NCBI RefSeq assembly: GCF_002846395.1
Contig: NZ_PJMU01000004.1
Location: 124,001-188,000, forward strand
Origin: Pontibacter ramchanderi
GTDB taxonomy: Bacteria; Bacteroidota; Bacteroidia; Cytophagales; Hymenobacteraceae
DNA: 64,000 bases
Direction: 5' to 3'
Below, piece by piece: positions 46,162 through 53,963 of the stretch. The translations under genes and the position numbers were made by a program. The first letter of the stretch is position 1; each line of letters opens with the position of its first letter. The notes below the pieces were generated by a model, which had not been told where the DNA came from, searched no databases, and saw only the letters and a program-made list of their open reading frames with translations.

Positions 46162-46630
46162 TATTATATAGTTGCTAACAAATTTAGTTGTACGCATTTA
46201 AACGGTTGTTCATCAGTGGTTAGCAGCTATTAAGCTTGAGTGTTGATGGATGATAGTATATTGAACCCTTGTTGAGACTCCGGCTTGAGTGAAATTCCAC
46301 TTGCTTAGGTGTAAACTTTAGCGGAGCCGTACCTCTTATGCCCCATTTTATTTACACAGCCACACCTGCCTGGCTTTATTGGTGGCTTCACGATTTTATG
46401 CTATTCGCATTAAAGGACCATGCTGAGGCTATATAAAATATAAAGTGCTATACCTCTATATAAGGAGTAGCTATACCTGCCGGCTGGTCTTGCGCGATAT
46501 GGAGAAGGTCAGTGGTATGTGCCTTATGAATCAGGTACTTAGGGCCGCCACTTCTTTTGCGAAATCTCCTCTATATACTAGCTTTATTTTAAAGTATTTC
46601 TTACTTTTGCCCCTTCATTCGAGTGAATGG
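46162..46630. promoter_or_regulatory. spacer with the rpsA promoter
   Basis: TACTTTTG at 46602-46609 matches TAnnTTTG exactly and would start transcription about 100 bases before rpsA. The rest of the spacer (46162-46600) has no gene or hairpin that I can support; two AGGTATA words lie near 46450 and 46474. Confidence 0.5.
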
Positions 46631-46708
46631 CCCTGGCACAGTGCCACGGGAAATGTAAAACCAAACCAAACCGGCCCATTGCTCTAAGCCGGTGGCTTCT
46701 CCAGAGCA
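46631..46708 (+). ncRNA. structured leader of rpsA: hairpin plus possible H-type pseudoknot
   Basis: A hairpin at 46631-46650 (CCCTGGCA / TGCC-A-C-GGG, one bulge) precedes a possible pseudoknot: stem 1 ACCGGC (46670-46675) / GCCGGT (46688-46693), stem 2 TGCTCT in the loop (46680-46685) / AGAGCA (46703-46708). The second stem ends 10 bases before the rpsA ATG, where it could block ribosome loading. Autoregulation by S1 is known in Enterobacteria; that this leader does the same is inference. Confidence 0.5.
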
Positions 46709-46718
46709 GTAAAACATT

Positions 46719-48602
46719 ATGAGTAATTCTCCAGACAATTTCGATTGGGACAAGTTTGAGTCCCAAGGTTTCGGTGGCGGCTACAGCAAAGATGAGCGCG
46801 CTGAAATGGAAAAAATGTATGACGACACCCTGACTACTGTACAGGAGCAGGAGGTTGTTAAAGGAATCGTGGTAGGTATCACAGATCGTGACGTGATCCT
46901 GAACATCGGTTTCAAGTCTGACGGCCTGGTGCCGGTTTCTGAATTCAGAGACCTGCCTGAGCTGAAAGTTGGCGACGAGGTTGAGGTGTTCATCGAAGAC
47001 CAGGAAGACCCGAATGGCCAGCTGATCCTTTCCCGCAAGAAAGCGAAAATCGTATCTGCCTGGGCTCGTATCTACGACGCACTGGAGAACGACAACGTGC
47101 TGGAAGGTGTAGTGAAGAGAAGAACCAAAGGTGGTCTGATCATGGACCTCTACGGTGTTGAAGCCTTCTTGCCAGGTTCTCAGATCGACGTGAAGCCGAT
47201 CCGTGATTTCGACGTATTCGTTGGTAAGAAGATGGAAGTGAAAGTTGTGAAAATCAACGCCGCTTTCGACAACGTGGTAGTTTCTCACAAAGTACTGATC
47301 GAGAAAGACCTGGAGCAGCAGCGTGCCGCTATCCTGAACAACCTCGAAAAAGGTCAGGTTCTGGAAGGCGTTATCAAGAACATGACAAACTTCGGTGTGT
47401 TCATCGACCTTGGTGGCGTAGACGGTCTGCTTCACATCACAGATATCTCTTGGGGACGTATCAACCACCCAGAGGAAGTATTGCAGCTTGACCAGAAGGT
47501 GAACGTGGTAGTGCTTGACTTCGACGATGACAAGAAGCGTATCTCTCTTGGCATGAAGCAGCTTACTCCGCACCCATGGGATGCACTGCCAGCTGACATG
47601 GAAGTTGGTACAAGAGTTAAAGGTAAGATCGTTAACGTGGCTGACTACGGCGCATTCCTTGAGCTGATGCCAGGCGTGGAAGGTCTGATCCACGTTTCTG
47701 AAATGTCATGGTCACAGCACCTGCGCAACCCACAAGACTTCATTAAGCAAGGCGACGAGGTTGAGGCAGTTGTATTGACACTGGACCGCGAAGAGCGCAA
47801 AATGTCTCTGGGCATTAAGCAGCTGACTGAAGATCCATGGACAAAAGAAGATGTTATCACGAAATATGCAGTTGGCACCAAGCACACCGGCGTAGTTCGT
47901 AACCTGACAAACTTCGGTCTGTTCCTGGAGCTGGAAGAAGGTGTTGACGGTCTGGTACACGTATCTGACCTGTCTTGGACGAAGAAGATCAAGCACCCAT
48001 CTGAGTTCGTGAAAGTTGGTGAGAACCTGGACGTAGTTGTTCTGGAGCTGGACGTAGCAAACAGAAGACTTGCTCTTGGTCACAAGCAGCTGGAGGAGAA
48101 CCCTTGGGATACGTTCGAGTCTGTATTCAACATCGGTTCTGTACACAAAGCGACAGTACTTGAGAAGTCAGACAGAGGCGCTACACTGGAGCTGCCATAC
48201 GGCATCGAAGGTTTCTCATTCCCGAAAGGTCTTGTGAAAGAGGACGGTTCTCAGGTTGAAGCAGGTGAAAGCCTTGACTTCCGTGTAACTGAATTCTCTA
48301 AAGACGATCGTAAGATCATCCTTTCGCACACAGCTACTTACTCTGAGGCTGACAACGCTCGCATCGCGAAAGCGACGAAAAAAGCTGCCCCAGCTGCTGG
48401 TGAGAAGAAGGAGAAAGCTCCAAAAGTTCAGAAAGAAGCTGAGAACAAGTCTACCCTTGGTGACCTGGACGCCCTTTCTGCCCTGAAAGAGCAAATGCTC
48501 GAGAACGAGAAAGAAGCTGGCGTGAAGAAATTAGAAGCTGCTGCCGCTAAAAAGGCAAAAGATTCTGACGATGCGTCTGCTGAAGAAGAGAACAACGCTT
48601 AG
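46719..48602 (+). CDS. rpsA: 30S ribosomal protein S1
   Basis: A 627-residue protein with six S1 RNA-binding domains (about 45-115, 130-195, 215-285, 300-372, 387-457 and 474-540) and a long Lys/Ala/Glu-rich C-terminal tail. Repeated motifs such as NFGVFIDLGGVDGLLHITDI, GAFLELMPGVEGLIHVSEM and NFGLFLELEEGVDGLVHVSD are unmistakable. It binds mRNA at the 30S subunit. Codon use is strongly biased (for instance CTG, GGT, AAA), as in highly expressed genes, and it contains no AGGTATA word. A structured leader precedes it. Confidence 0.97.
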   Translation: MSNSPDNFDWDKFESQGFGGGYSKDERAEMEKMYDDTLTTVQEQEVVKGIVVGITDRDVILNIGFKSDGLVPVSEFRDLPELKVGDEVEVFIEDQEDPNGQLILSRKKAKIVSAWARIYDALENDNVLEGVVKRRTKGGLIMDLYGVEAFLPGSQIDVKPIRDFDVFVGKKMEVKVVKINAAFDNVVVSHKVLIEKDLEQQRAAILNNLEKGQVLEGVIKNMTNFGVFIDLGGVDGLLHITDISWGRINHPEEVLQLDQKVNVVVLDFDDDKKRISLGMKQLTPHPWDALPADMEVGTRVKGKIVNVADYGAFLELMPGVEGLIHVSEMSWSQHLRNPQDFIKQGDEVEAVVLTLDREERKMSLGIKQLTEDPWTKEDVITKYAVGTKHTGVVRNLTNFGLFLELEEGVDGLVHVSDLSWTKKIKHPSEFVKVGENLDVVVLELDVANRRLALGHKQLEENPWDTFESVFNIGSVHKATVLEKSDRGATLELPYGIEGFSFPKGLVKEDGSQVEAGESLDFRVTEFSKDDRKIILSHTATYSEADNARIAKATKKAAPAAGEKKEKAPKVQKEAENKSTLGDLDALSALKEQMLENEKEAGVKKLEAAAAKKAKDSDDASAEEENNA

Positions 48603-48622
48603 TACTAAGCTTGTCCTATAAT

Positions 48623-48655
48623 AAAAGGCCCCGGAGCAGTCCGGGGCCTTTTTTG
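48623..48655 (+). terminator. rho-independent terminator of rpsA
   Basis: AAAAGGCCCCGGA-GCAG-TCCGGGGCCTTTT hairpin, about 11 bp of G/C pairs, followed by T-run; begins 20 bases after the stop. Confidence 0.92.
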
Positions 48656-48954
48656 TTTTCGGGACCAGAAATTCGCTGTAGGCTTATTGAATAATTGGTA
48701 ATAAACAATATATTAGCTTAATGCTATACCAGCTATGGTGAATTGCTTTGTAGCAACTTTCATCAAAGGTTCCCTTGAAAAACTACTTCTGCTATCTATT
48801 CTTTTCCTCTCTTCGGGAGAGAATGGGTAAGGGATTCTGTTTCGATGCTGGGTTGTAGTAAGAGTAAGACACACTGATCTGATGGAGGTGAGGCAAATTG
48901 CAACTGATCTCAAGAGGGGTTTCTGAACTAACTTAATTTTATAAATTTAAAATA

Positions 48955-49332
48955 ATGGCGTTAAAACAAATAATTACATATTCCCTAATTTTCTTTCTCT
49001 CATTGGCCCTTCTAGGCTGTAACAAGCATGAGATAGAACCAGATACTCCCCAGAACACATCTGGTGTATATGCGGCAGGGTATGAAGAGAATATAAAAGG
49101 AATATCCGTAGCTAAATACTGGAAAGATGGCATAGCAACTGCGCTCACCGATGGAACGCATGGGGCTAACGCTACCTCCATTTTTGTGGTAGGCAACGAT
49201 GTATATGTAGCAGGAAACGAAGCTACTGCCGAAAGAAAATATGTGGCTAAATATTGGAAGAATGGTAATGAGATTAACCTTACCGCAGGAGCCAATATGG
49301 CCTTTATTCATTCCATCTATGTAAAGCAATAG
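48955..49332 (+). CDS. short lipoprotein with propeller-like repeats, probably truncated
   Basis: A 125-residue lipoprotein: signal peptide with lipobox (LLGC, about residue 21) and two repeat units of about 42 residues (GVYAAGYEENIKGISVAKYW and NDVYVAGNEATAERKYVAKY, each continuing to SIFV/SIYV). The frame ends exactly where the next unit (VGNDVYVAG) would begin, with KQ and a stop. Full-length relatives should have more repeats. Base composition is AT-rich compared with neighbours. The function is unknown, probably a surface protein remnant. Confidence 0.55.
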   Translation: MALKQIITYSLIFFLSLALLGCNKHEIEPDTPQNTSGVYAAGYEENIKGISVAKYWKDGIATALTDGTHGANATSIFVVGNDVYVAGNEATAERKYVAKYWKNGNEINLTAGANMAFIHSIYVKQ

Positions 49333-49496
49333 CTATAAGCCTAGTAATAGCGCTCGAAGCGGATGCGGTGGACAGTCTCTGGACGTAAAAGCAGGAATAG
49401 CCGTTTTCTACATTGACTCCAAAGGCGTTAATATCAACCATACTCCATTAGGCATCAAAATACCTTCCCGTACCCCATAAACAAACTCCTCATCCC

Positions 49497-50042
49497 ATGC
49501 GAAAAGTAATCCTAGACCTGGCCGTAACCCTAGACGGATTCATTGAAGGCCCGAATGGTGAAATAGACTGGTGTATTCTGGACGATGACATGGACATTAC
49601 AGGCTTTCTGGCAGGTATAGACACGATCCTCTACGGACGGGTGAGTTATGATATGTGGGGGAATTATGAGCCAGAGGAAAGCGCAAATGAATCAGAGAAG
49701 GCAATCTGGTCAGCTGTCCACTCGAAAGAGAAAATCGTTTTCTCAAGCCAGGTGCGAACTGGTACGGATGTCACTTTTATCGCCACAGCTATACCTGAAG
49801 CCATTGCCGAGTTGAAACAACGAGACGGAAAGGACATGTGGCTGTATGGCGGGGCAAAACTGATCACCACCTTCATCCAGCATGGGCTGATCGATGTGTT
49901 TCGGGTTTCCGTGCACCCGACTGTGTTAGGAGCCGGCAAACCGCTGTTTCAGGATTTGAAGGAGCGGATAAACCTTGACCTGAAGGAAGTGAACCGATTC
50001 AGATCCGGAGTAGTGCAACTCGTATACGAGCGTAAGAGCTAA
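49497..50042 (+). CDS. dihydrofolate-reductase-like (RibD C-terminal domain) protein
   Basis: A 181-residue DHFR-fold protein: VILDLAVTLDGFIEGPNGEIDW at the start, TILYGRVSYDMW in the middle, and DMWLYGGAKLITTFIQHGLIDVFRVSVHPTVLGAGKPLF at the NADPH-binding end (shown in two parts; GGAKL and HPTVLGAGKPLF are the family marks). Stand-alone members are reductases of unknown substrate, not true folate enzymes. It stands alone. Confidence 0.85.
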   Translation: MRKVILDLAVTLDGFIEGPNGEIDWCILDDDMDITGFLAGIDTILYGRVSYDMWGNYEPEESANESEKAIWSAVHSKEKIVFSSQVRTGTDVTFIATAIPEAIAELKQRDGKDMWLYGGAKLITTFIQHGLIDVFRVSVHPTVLGAGKPLFQDLKERINLDLKEVNRFRSGVVQLVYERKS

Positions 50043-50166
50043 ATGCCAGAACGGGAGGCCCCACGAACCAGCATCAAAATAAGCAACCCCAAGGTATAGT
50101 GTAGAAGATATTCGCAGTAATAAATACCTTTCACCTGAACGCATGCAAAGGAAGTAGCATCACCCC

Positions 50167-51078
50167 ATGAACCCATACCTGGAAATCCATCCTGAAGTAC
50201 AGCAAGCCTTGGCAGCAGGCAAACCAGTCCTGGCGCTGGAATCGACGATCATTGCCCATGGCATGCCTTACCCGCAAAACGTGCAGACGGCCTTGGAGGT
50301 AGAAGCTGTTGTGCGGGAAGCAGGCGCTATACCTGCCACCATGGCTATCCTGAACGGTAAATGCTGTGTGGGGCTTTCACAGCAGCAGATTGAGCACCTG
50401 GGACAGGCCAAAGAGGTATGGAAGGTGAGCCTGGTGGATATGCCGTATGTCATCAGCCAGCAACTAGATGGGGCTACTACTGTGGCTGCTACGATGCGCC
50501 TGGCGGCCATGGCAGGTATACGGGTGTTTGTGACGGGAGAAATCGGTGGGGTGCACCGGGGCGCTCAGACCACTATGGATATTTCGGCTGATTTAACAGA
50601 GATGGGGCAAACCTCGGTAGCGGTGGTATCGGCAGGCGTGAAGTCGATCCTGGGTATCGGGCTGACACTGGAGTACCTCGAAACAAAGGGTATACCGGTG
50701 GTGACGTTTGGGCAGGACGAGTTCCCAAGCTTTTACTCCCGCCACAGTGGCTTCGGGTCGCCTCTGCGGCTGGACTCGGCGCACGACATTGCCAGCCTGC
50801 TGCATACCAAATGGCAGTTGGGATTGAACGGTGCCGTGTTGGTGGCTAATCCGATACCTGAGCCCTTCGAAGTGCCGGCTCCTCAAATGGAGTGGTACAT
50901 CACGCAGGCCCTGCACGCCGCTGCACAGCAGCACATCAAGGGGAAAGCCGTTACGCCTTTTCTTTTAAAGTACATTGCAGAACATAGCAAGGGGGAAAGC
51001 CTCGAGGCCAACATTGCCCTGATCAAGCATAACGCGCGATTGGGTGCAGCGGTAGCCCTTGCTTATAGGCAGTTCTAA
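50167..51078 (+). CDS. psuG: pseudouridine-5'-phosphate glycosidase
   Basis: A 303-residue enzyme that splits pseudouridine 5'-phosphate to uracil and ribose 5-phosphate (Mn2+ dependent). ALESTIIAHGMPYPQN, EGATTVAATM-like DGATTVAATM, FVTGEIGGVHRGA, DISADLTEMG, VVSAGVKSILGI and VTFGQDEFPSFYSRHSG are family motifs. The kinase psuK usually next to it is absent here. It ends 13 bases before the convergent acyltransferase. Confidence 0.93.
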   Translation: MNPYLEIHPEVQQALAAGKPVLALESTIIAHGMPYPQNVQTALEVEAVVREAGAIPATMAILNGKCCVGLSQQQIEHLGQAKEVWKVSLVDMPYVISQQLDGATTVAATMRLAAMAGIRVFVTGEIGGVHRGAQTTMDISADLTEMGQTSVAVVSAGVKSILGIGLTLEYLETKGIPVVTFGQDEFPSFYSRHSGFGSPLRLDSAHDIASLLHTKWQLGLNGAVLVANPIPEPFEVPAPQMEWYITQALHAAAQQHIKGKAVTPFLLKYIAEHSKGESLEANIALIKHNARLGAAVALAYRQF

Positions 51079-51091
51079 TTTACATAAGCGG

Positions 51092-52156
51092 CTATACCTG
51101 CTCAGTGGGCACCGTTTCTGGTTTGGCAAACCCGCTGACAGGCACTTTCTTTTCTTGCGGTAAGGCATGGCCCGAACGCTGCTTATACCAGGTCTTCAGG
51201 CGGCTCACAGTAGGTTTCTCAATGTATGTTGTAATCAGCCAGGCAGCTGCGAGCGAAATAACCAGTGGCGGCACGATGACCAGCAGGCTGTCGCCGAACA
51301 GGTGCCGCGTCTCGTTGATGATCACGTAGCCAATGAACTGATGGATCAGGTAGAGTGCATAGGAGATGCTGCCTAAGAAGAGGAGTACCTTGTTCACCAG
51401 AAACTCCATCTTGCCCTGCAACCCAAGGTAGAAAACGGCAAAGAAGGAAATTACGACCAATGTATGGGGCAACCCCTCGGGCAGGTATAGGGCCACAATG
51501 CAGGCGATACAGAACAACAAGTGCCCGATGATAAGGTTTCGCTTTTCCGGCTCCTTCATGAGCAGGTAGAAGAGGATGCCCGCATAAAAGAACACACCGT
51601 GGTACAGATTGAGCAACGCACCGGCCGGCCCGAAGCTAAATGCATACTTGTGTACCAGACTCAGCAGCACCCAGACCGGACCAACCCACAGGATGCGCTT
51701 CAGGTTATTTGTCATAAACAGGCCGAGCATCATCAAATAGAACATCCACTCCGAGAATAGCGACCAGTACACGCCATCCACGTCCGGCACGCGGACCAGT
51801 TTCTGAAACATGGTCAGGTTCACGAGCATGTCGGTAAAAGTGGTCTCGAAGCCGGGCAGACCGAACGTTTGCACCACCACAAAGGTCGTGATCATGCTGA
51901 ACCAATAGGTAGGGTAAAGGCGGATGCCCCGGTTAAAGAGGAATTCGCTACCGCTCTTAATGCGATCGAAACTGAAGAAGATCACAAAGCCTGAGATCAT
52001 AAAGAAAAGCTCCACCCCAAACAAGCCATAGTCGACGTCGAAAGCAGGGGAGAAGCGGTGGCCATACAGGCTGCGGTACACGGAGGTATAGTGGAAAAGA
52101 GCCACGGAGAGCGCAGCAATGCCTCTTAATGCGTCAAGGAATAGAAGTCTGTTCAT
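51092..52156 (-). CDS. acyltransferase family 3 membrane protein
   Basis: A 354-residue polytopic protein (about 10 helices) of the acyltransferase-3 family, which acylates sugars at the periplasmic face. It opens LLFLDALRGIAALSVALFHY with the family Arg/His pair. FFMISGFVIFFSF and SLFSEWMFYLMML (the SLFSEW-type motif) are also typical. The only start codon further up is TTG at 52168; the ATG at 52156 is preferred. The C-terminal tail is basic and soluble. It stands alone, not in the polysaccharide cluster. Confidence 0.83.
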   Translation of the reverse strand: MNRLLFLDALRGIAALSVALFHYTSVYRSLYGHRFSPAFDVDYGLFGVELFFMISGFVIFFSFDRIKSGSEFLFNRGIRLYPTYWFSMITTFVVVQTFGLPGFETTFTDMLVNLTMFQKLVRVPDVDGVYWSLFSEWMFYLMMLGLFMTNNLKRILWVGPVWVLLSLVHKYAFSFGPAGALLNLYHGVFFYAGILFYLLMKEPEKRNLIIGHLLFCIACIVALYLPEGLPHTLVVISFFAVFYLGLQGKMEFLVNKVLLFLGSISYALYLIHQFIGYVIINETRHLFGDSLLVIVPPLVISLAAAWLITTYIEKPTVSRLKTWYKQRSGHALPQEKKVPVSGFAKPETVPTEQV

Positions 52157-52545
52157 ATCGGTAAACAAAGCCAGGCCCCGAAGGAATAAGGGTGCAACCA
52201 GTTTCCTTCTGCGCCACTGACTGGCTGATACGGCCAGTATGTATTGTGTGTTATTGTAAAGGGTAAATGCTATGCGTGAAGCTTTGACAAGTTCGGGTAC
52301 GGCAGCTGAGTGGCTTGAGTTCCGGACTAATTACAGCGCATAGAAGTTTTTCTGGATATACCCTGAAAGGTGTCATAAAGTTATAGCAGGCAGAAATAGT
52401 TTTTGAGCTGGCTGGGGTAACTGTATGTCGGATGGATTTTGGTTTTGCGGCACCTTTTTGGTAGCTTGTCGGTTGTAACAAGAGCTCCCGGGCGCTGCCA
52501 AAAGGATGGCAGACGCAGATGGCTGCATATATTCTAACTCATTGC

Positions 52546-52905
52546 ATGAAAACTATCGTTAACGTACTGCTGGCTGCTGCCCTGATCGGCTTTAGCGCTT
52601 GCTCAGAAGACAATAAGACAACCAGCACATCTGCCAGCCAGACTACAACTGCGCCAGGCCAGCGTGCCGCTACAGCTGCTCCTGCAGGCAATGTTGCTCT
52701 GAACCCGGCACATGGCCAGCCAGGCCACCGCTGCGACATTGAAGTTGGAGCACCACTCGATCTGCCTGCACAGCCCAGACTGACGGCACCACAGCCGGCG
52801 TTCCAGCCGCAAGTGTCTGGTTCGGTAGCAGCCGGCACCAATCCGCCGCACGGCCAGCCTGGTCACGATTGCGCTGTACCGGTAGGAGCGCCGCTTCCTA
52901 AATAG
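52546..52905 (+). CDS. small lipoprotein with duplicated HGQPGHxC motif
   Basis: A 119-residue lipoprotein (start MKTIVNVLLAAALIGFSAC, Cys about 19). It is mostly a low-complexity Thr/Ser/Ala/Pro linker with two copies of a short motif: NPAHGQPGHRCDIEVGAPL and NPPHGQPGHDCAVPVGAPL. Similar HGxPGHxCxIPVGxPL motifs occur in Bacteroidota lipoproteins whose function I do not know; the His/Cys pattern looks metal- or heme-like but that is a guess. An upstream ATG at 52519 in the same frame adds nine residues and no signal-peptide sense. Confidence 0.7.
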   Translation: MKTIVNVLLAAALIGFSACSEDNKTTSTSASQTTTAPGQRAATAAPAGNVALNPAHGQPGHRCDIEVGAPLDLPAQPRLTAPQPAFQPQVSGSVAAGTNPPHGQPGHDCAVPVGAPLPK

Positions 52906-52985
52906 GGACTGTGGAAGTCTGCAAAAAATAAGGGGCTTATTCTTAGCGCTATACCTGTCGGCGTTTAAAAAATATGGCCTGATTG

Positions 52986-53016
52986 TTTGACAAGCATACT
53001 TCTCTGCTTATATTTG
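52986..53016 (+). promoter_or_regulatory. promoter of tRNA-Cys
   Basis: TTTG (52986-52989), 19 bases, TATATTTG (53009-53016): a full Bacteroidota-type sigma promoter, 12 bases before the mature tRNA. It is the best promoter in the window. Confidence 0.7.
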
Positions 53017-53028
53017 CACTCCATTCAG

Positions 53029-53099
53029 GGTAACGTGGCCGAGTGGCTAGGCTCAGCTCTGCAAAAGCTGCTACAGCGGTTCGAATCCGCTCGTTACCT
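53029..53099 (+). tRNA. tRNA-Cys (GCA)
   Basis: A 71-base cloverleaf: 7-bp acceptor GGTAACG / CGTTACC (53029-53035 with 53092-53098), anticodon stem CAGCT / AGCTG, loop CTGCAAA with anticodon GCA at 53061-53063, T stem AGCGG / CCGCT with TTCGAAT loop, discriminator T at 53099. No 3' CCA is encoded. It is a one-gene unit with its own promoter and terminator. Confidence 0.95.
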
Positions 53100-53105
53100 C
53101 TTCAT

Positions 53106-53140
53106 CGCCCGGTCAGTATTCCTGACCGGGCGTTTTTTTT
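53106..53140 (+). terminator. rho-independent terminator of tRNA-Cys
   Basis: GCCCGGTCAG (53107-53116) / CTGACCGGGC (53122-53131), a perfect 10-bp stem, followed by eight T. Confidence 0.93.
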
Positions 53141-53963
53141 GCCCTTCTCAGGTTAAAATTTTCCAATTAACGTAGTCGACCGTTGCCATGGCGCGAGCGT
53201 CCACGCTCGTGTCTGGTATAGTAGGGCCTCTGGCCAAGGTATAAGGTATAGCTGAGGTATACTTATGATCTGGCAAGGTATAGCACTCTAAGAGAAGGCT
53301 TCAAAAGCTTAGGCTCTTTCGGATTTCCAAATCCGAAAGCCCTCTGCTGGGGATGTCCACATCCCCGTGTGAAGGTATAGCGGTTCTTGTTCCATAGCTT
53401 TCGCTTAGCCAGCGGGGCAGCCGTTTCGCCTGTGCGGCGGGCACTCACTTTTTTCCTTGATGAAAAAAGTAAGCAAAAAAATCAAGACGATTTTAAACTC
53501 GCTGACCGCTCAAACACAAAATCGTCCTTAGTGCACCTGGCACTGCTTTCCGTTTCATAGCTGGCTGAGAGTATGTCTTGCTATACCTGCCAGGGGGCAT
53601 GTACTACATCGCTTATACCTTTTGAATGACAATAGCAGAAAGTCCCCCTTTGAAGGGGGCAGGGGGATGTCAATCGTGCAAGGAATCCTGCTAATCCTCT
53701 AATCCTGCAAATCCTTGGGTTAGGGGCCCTATAGAAAGATTCAGACAAAAGGTAAACAGGTATACCAACCCCACCCTAAATCACCTTTCTATACCTAAGT
53801 AATTATCTCCCAATTACTTCAATCGGATCGTTCTGATTTTTCTACACTGCCTATATCCTTTGTCGACTTATAACGTATTGCAAGCAGGCAATTTTTAGGT
53901 TGCCGTTTCCTTCAACACCTACAACTTATCTGATCAGGCAATACAAGCTGCTTACCCATTCCC
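53141..53963. repeat. 820-bp repeat-rich spacer before cphA
   Basis: It has no supportable gene but a high load of repeats: three short palindromes centred on TCCA (53194-53209, 53316-53339, 53349-53366); an A/T hairpin (53447-53470); an inverted repeat GACGATTTT...AAAATCGTC (53486-53494 and 53518-53526); a CCCCCTTTGAAGGGGG element (53644-53659); dispersed element copy 3, in reverse (53683-53750); and ten GGTATA/TATACC words from 53215 to 53795. Confidence 0.8.

Noticed and set aside
46445..46687. 80-residue plus-strand frame ahead of rpsA
   Set aside because: Overlaps the rpsA promoter and leader structure; no recognisable features.
46584..47693. 369-residue open frame antisense to rpsA
   Set aside because: It is a mirror of strongly biased rpsA codons; composition (His/Val/Leu/Asp-rich, no domain) is that of a shadow.
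53263..53448. 61-residue minus-strand frame in the cphA upstream gap
   Set aside because: It runs through two TCCA palindromes and other repeats; no start context or homology.
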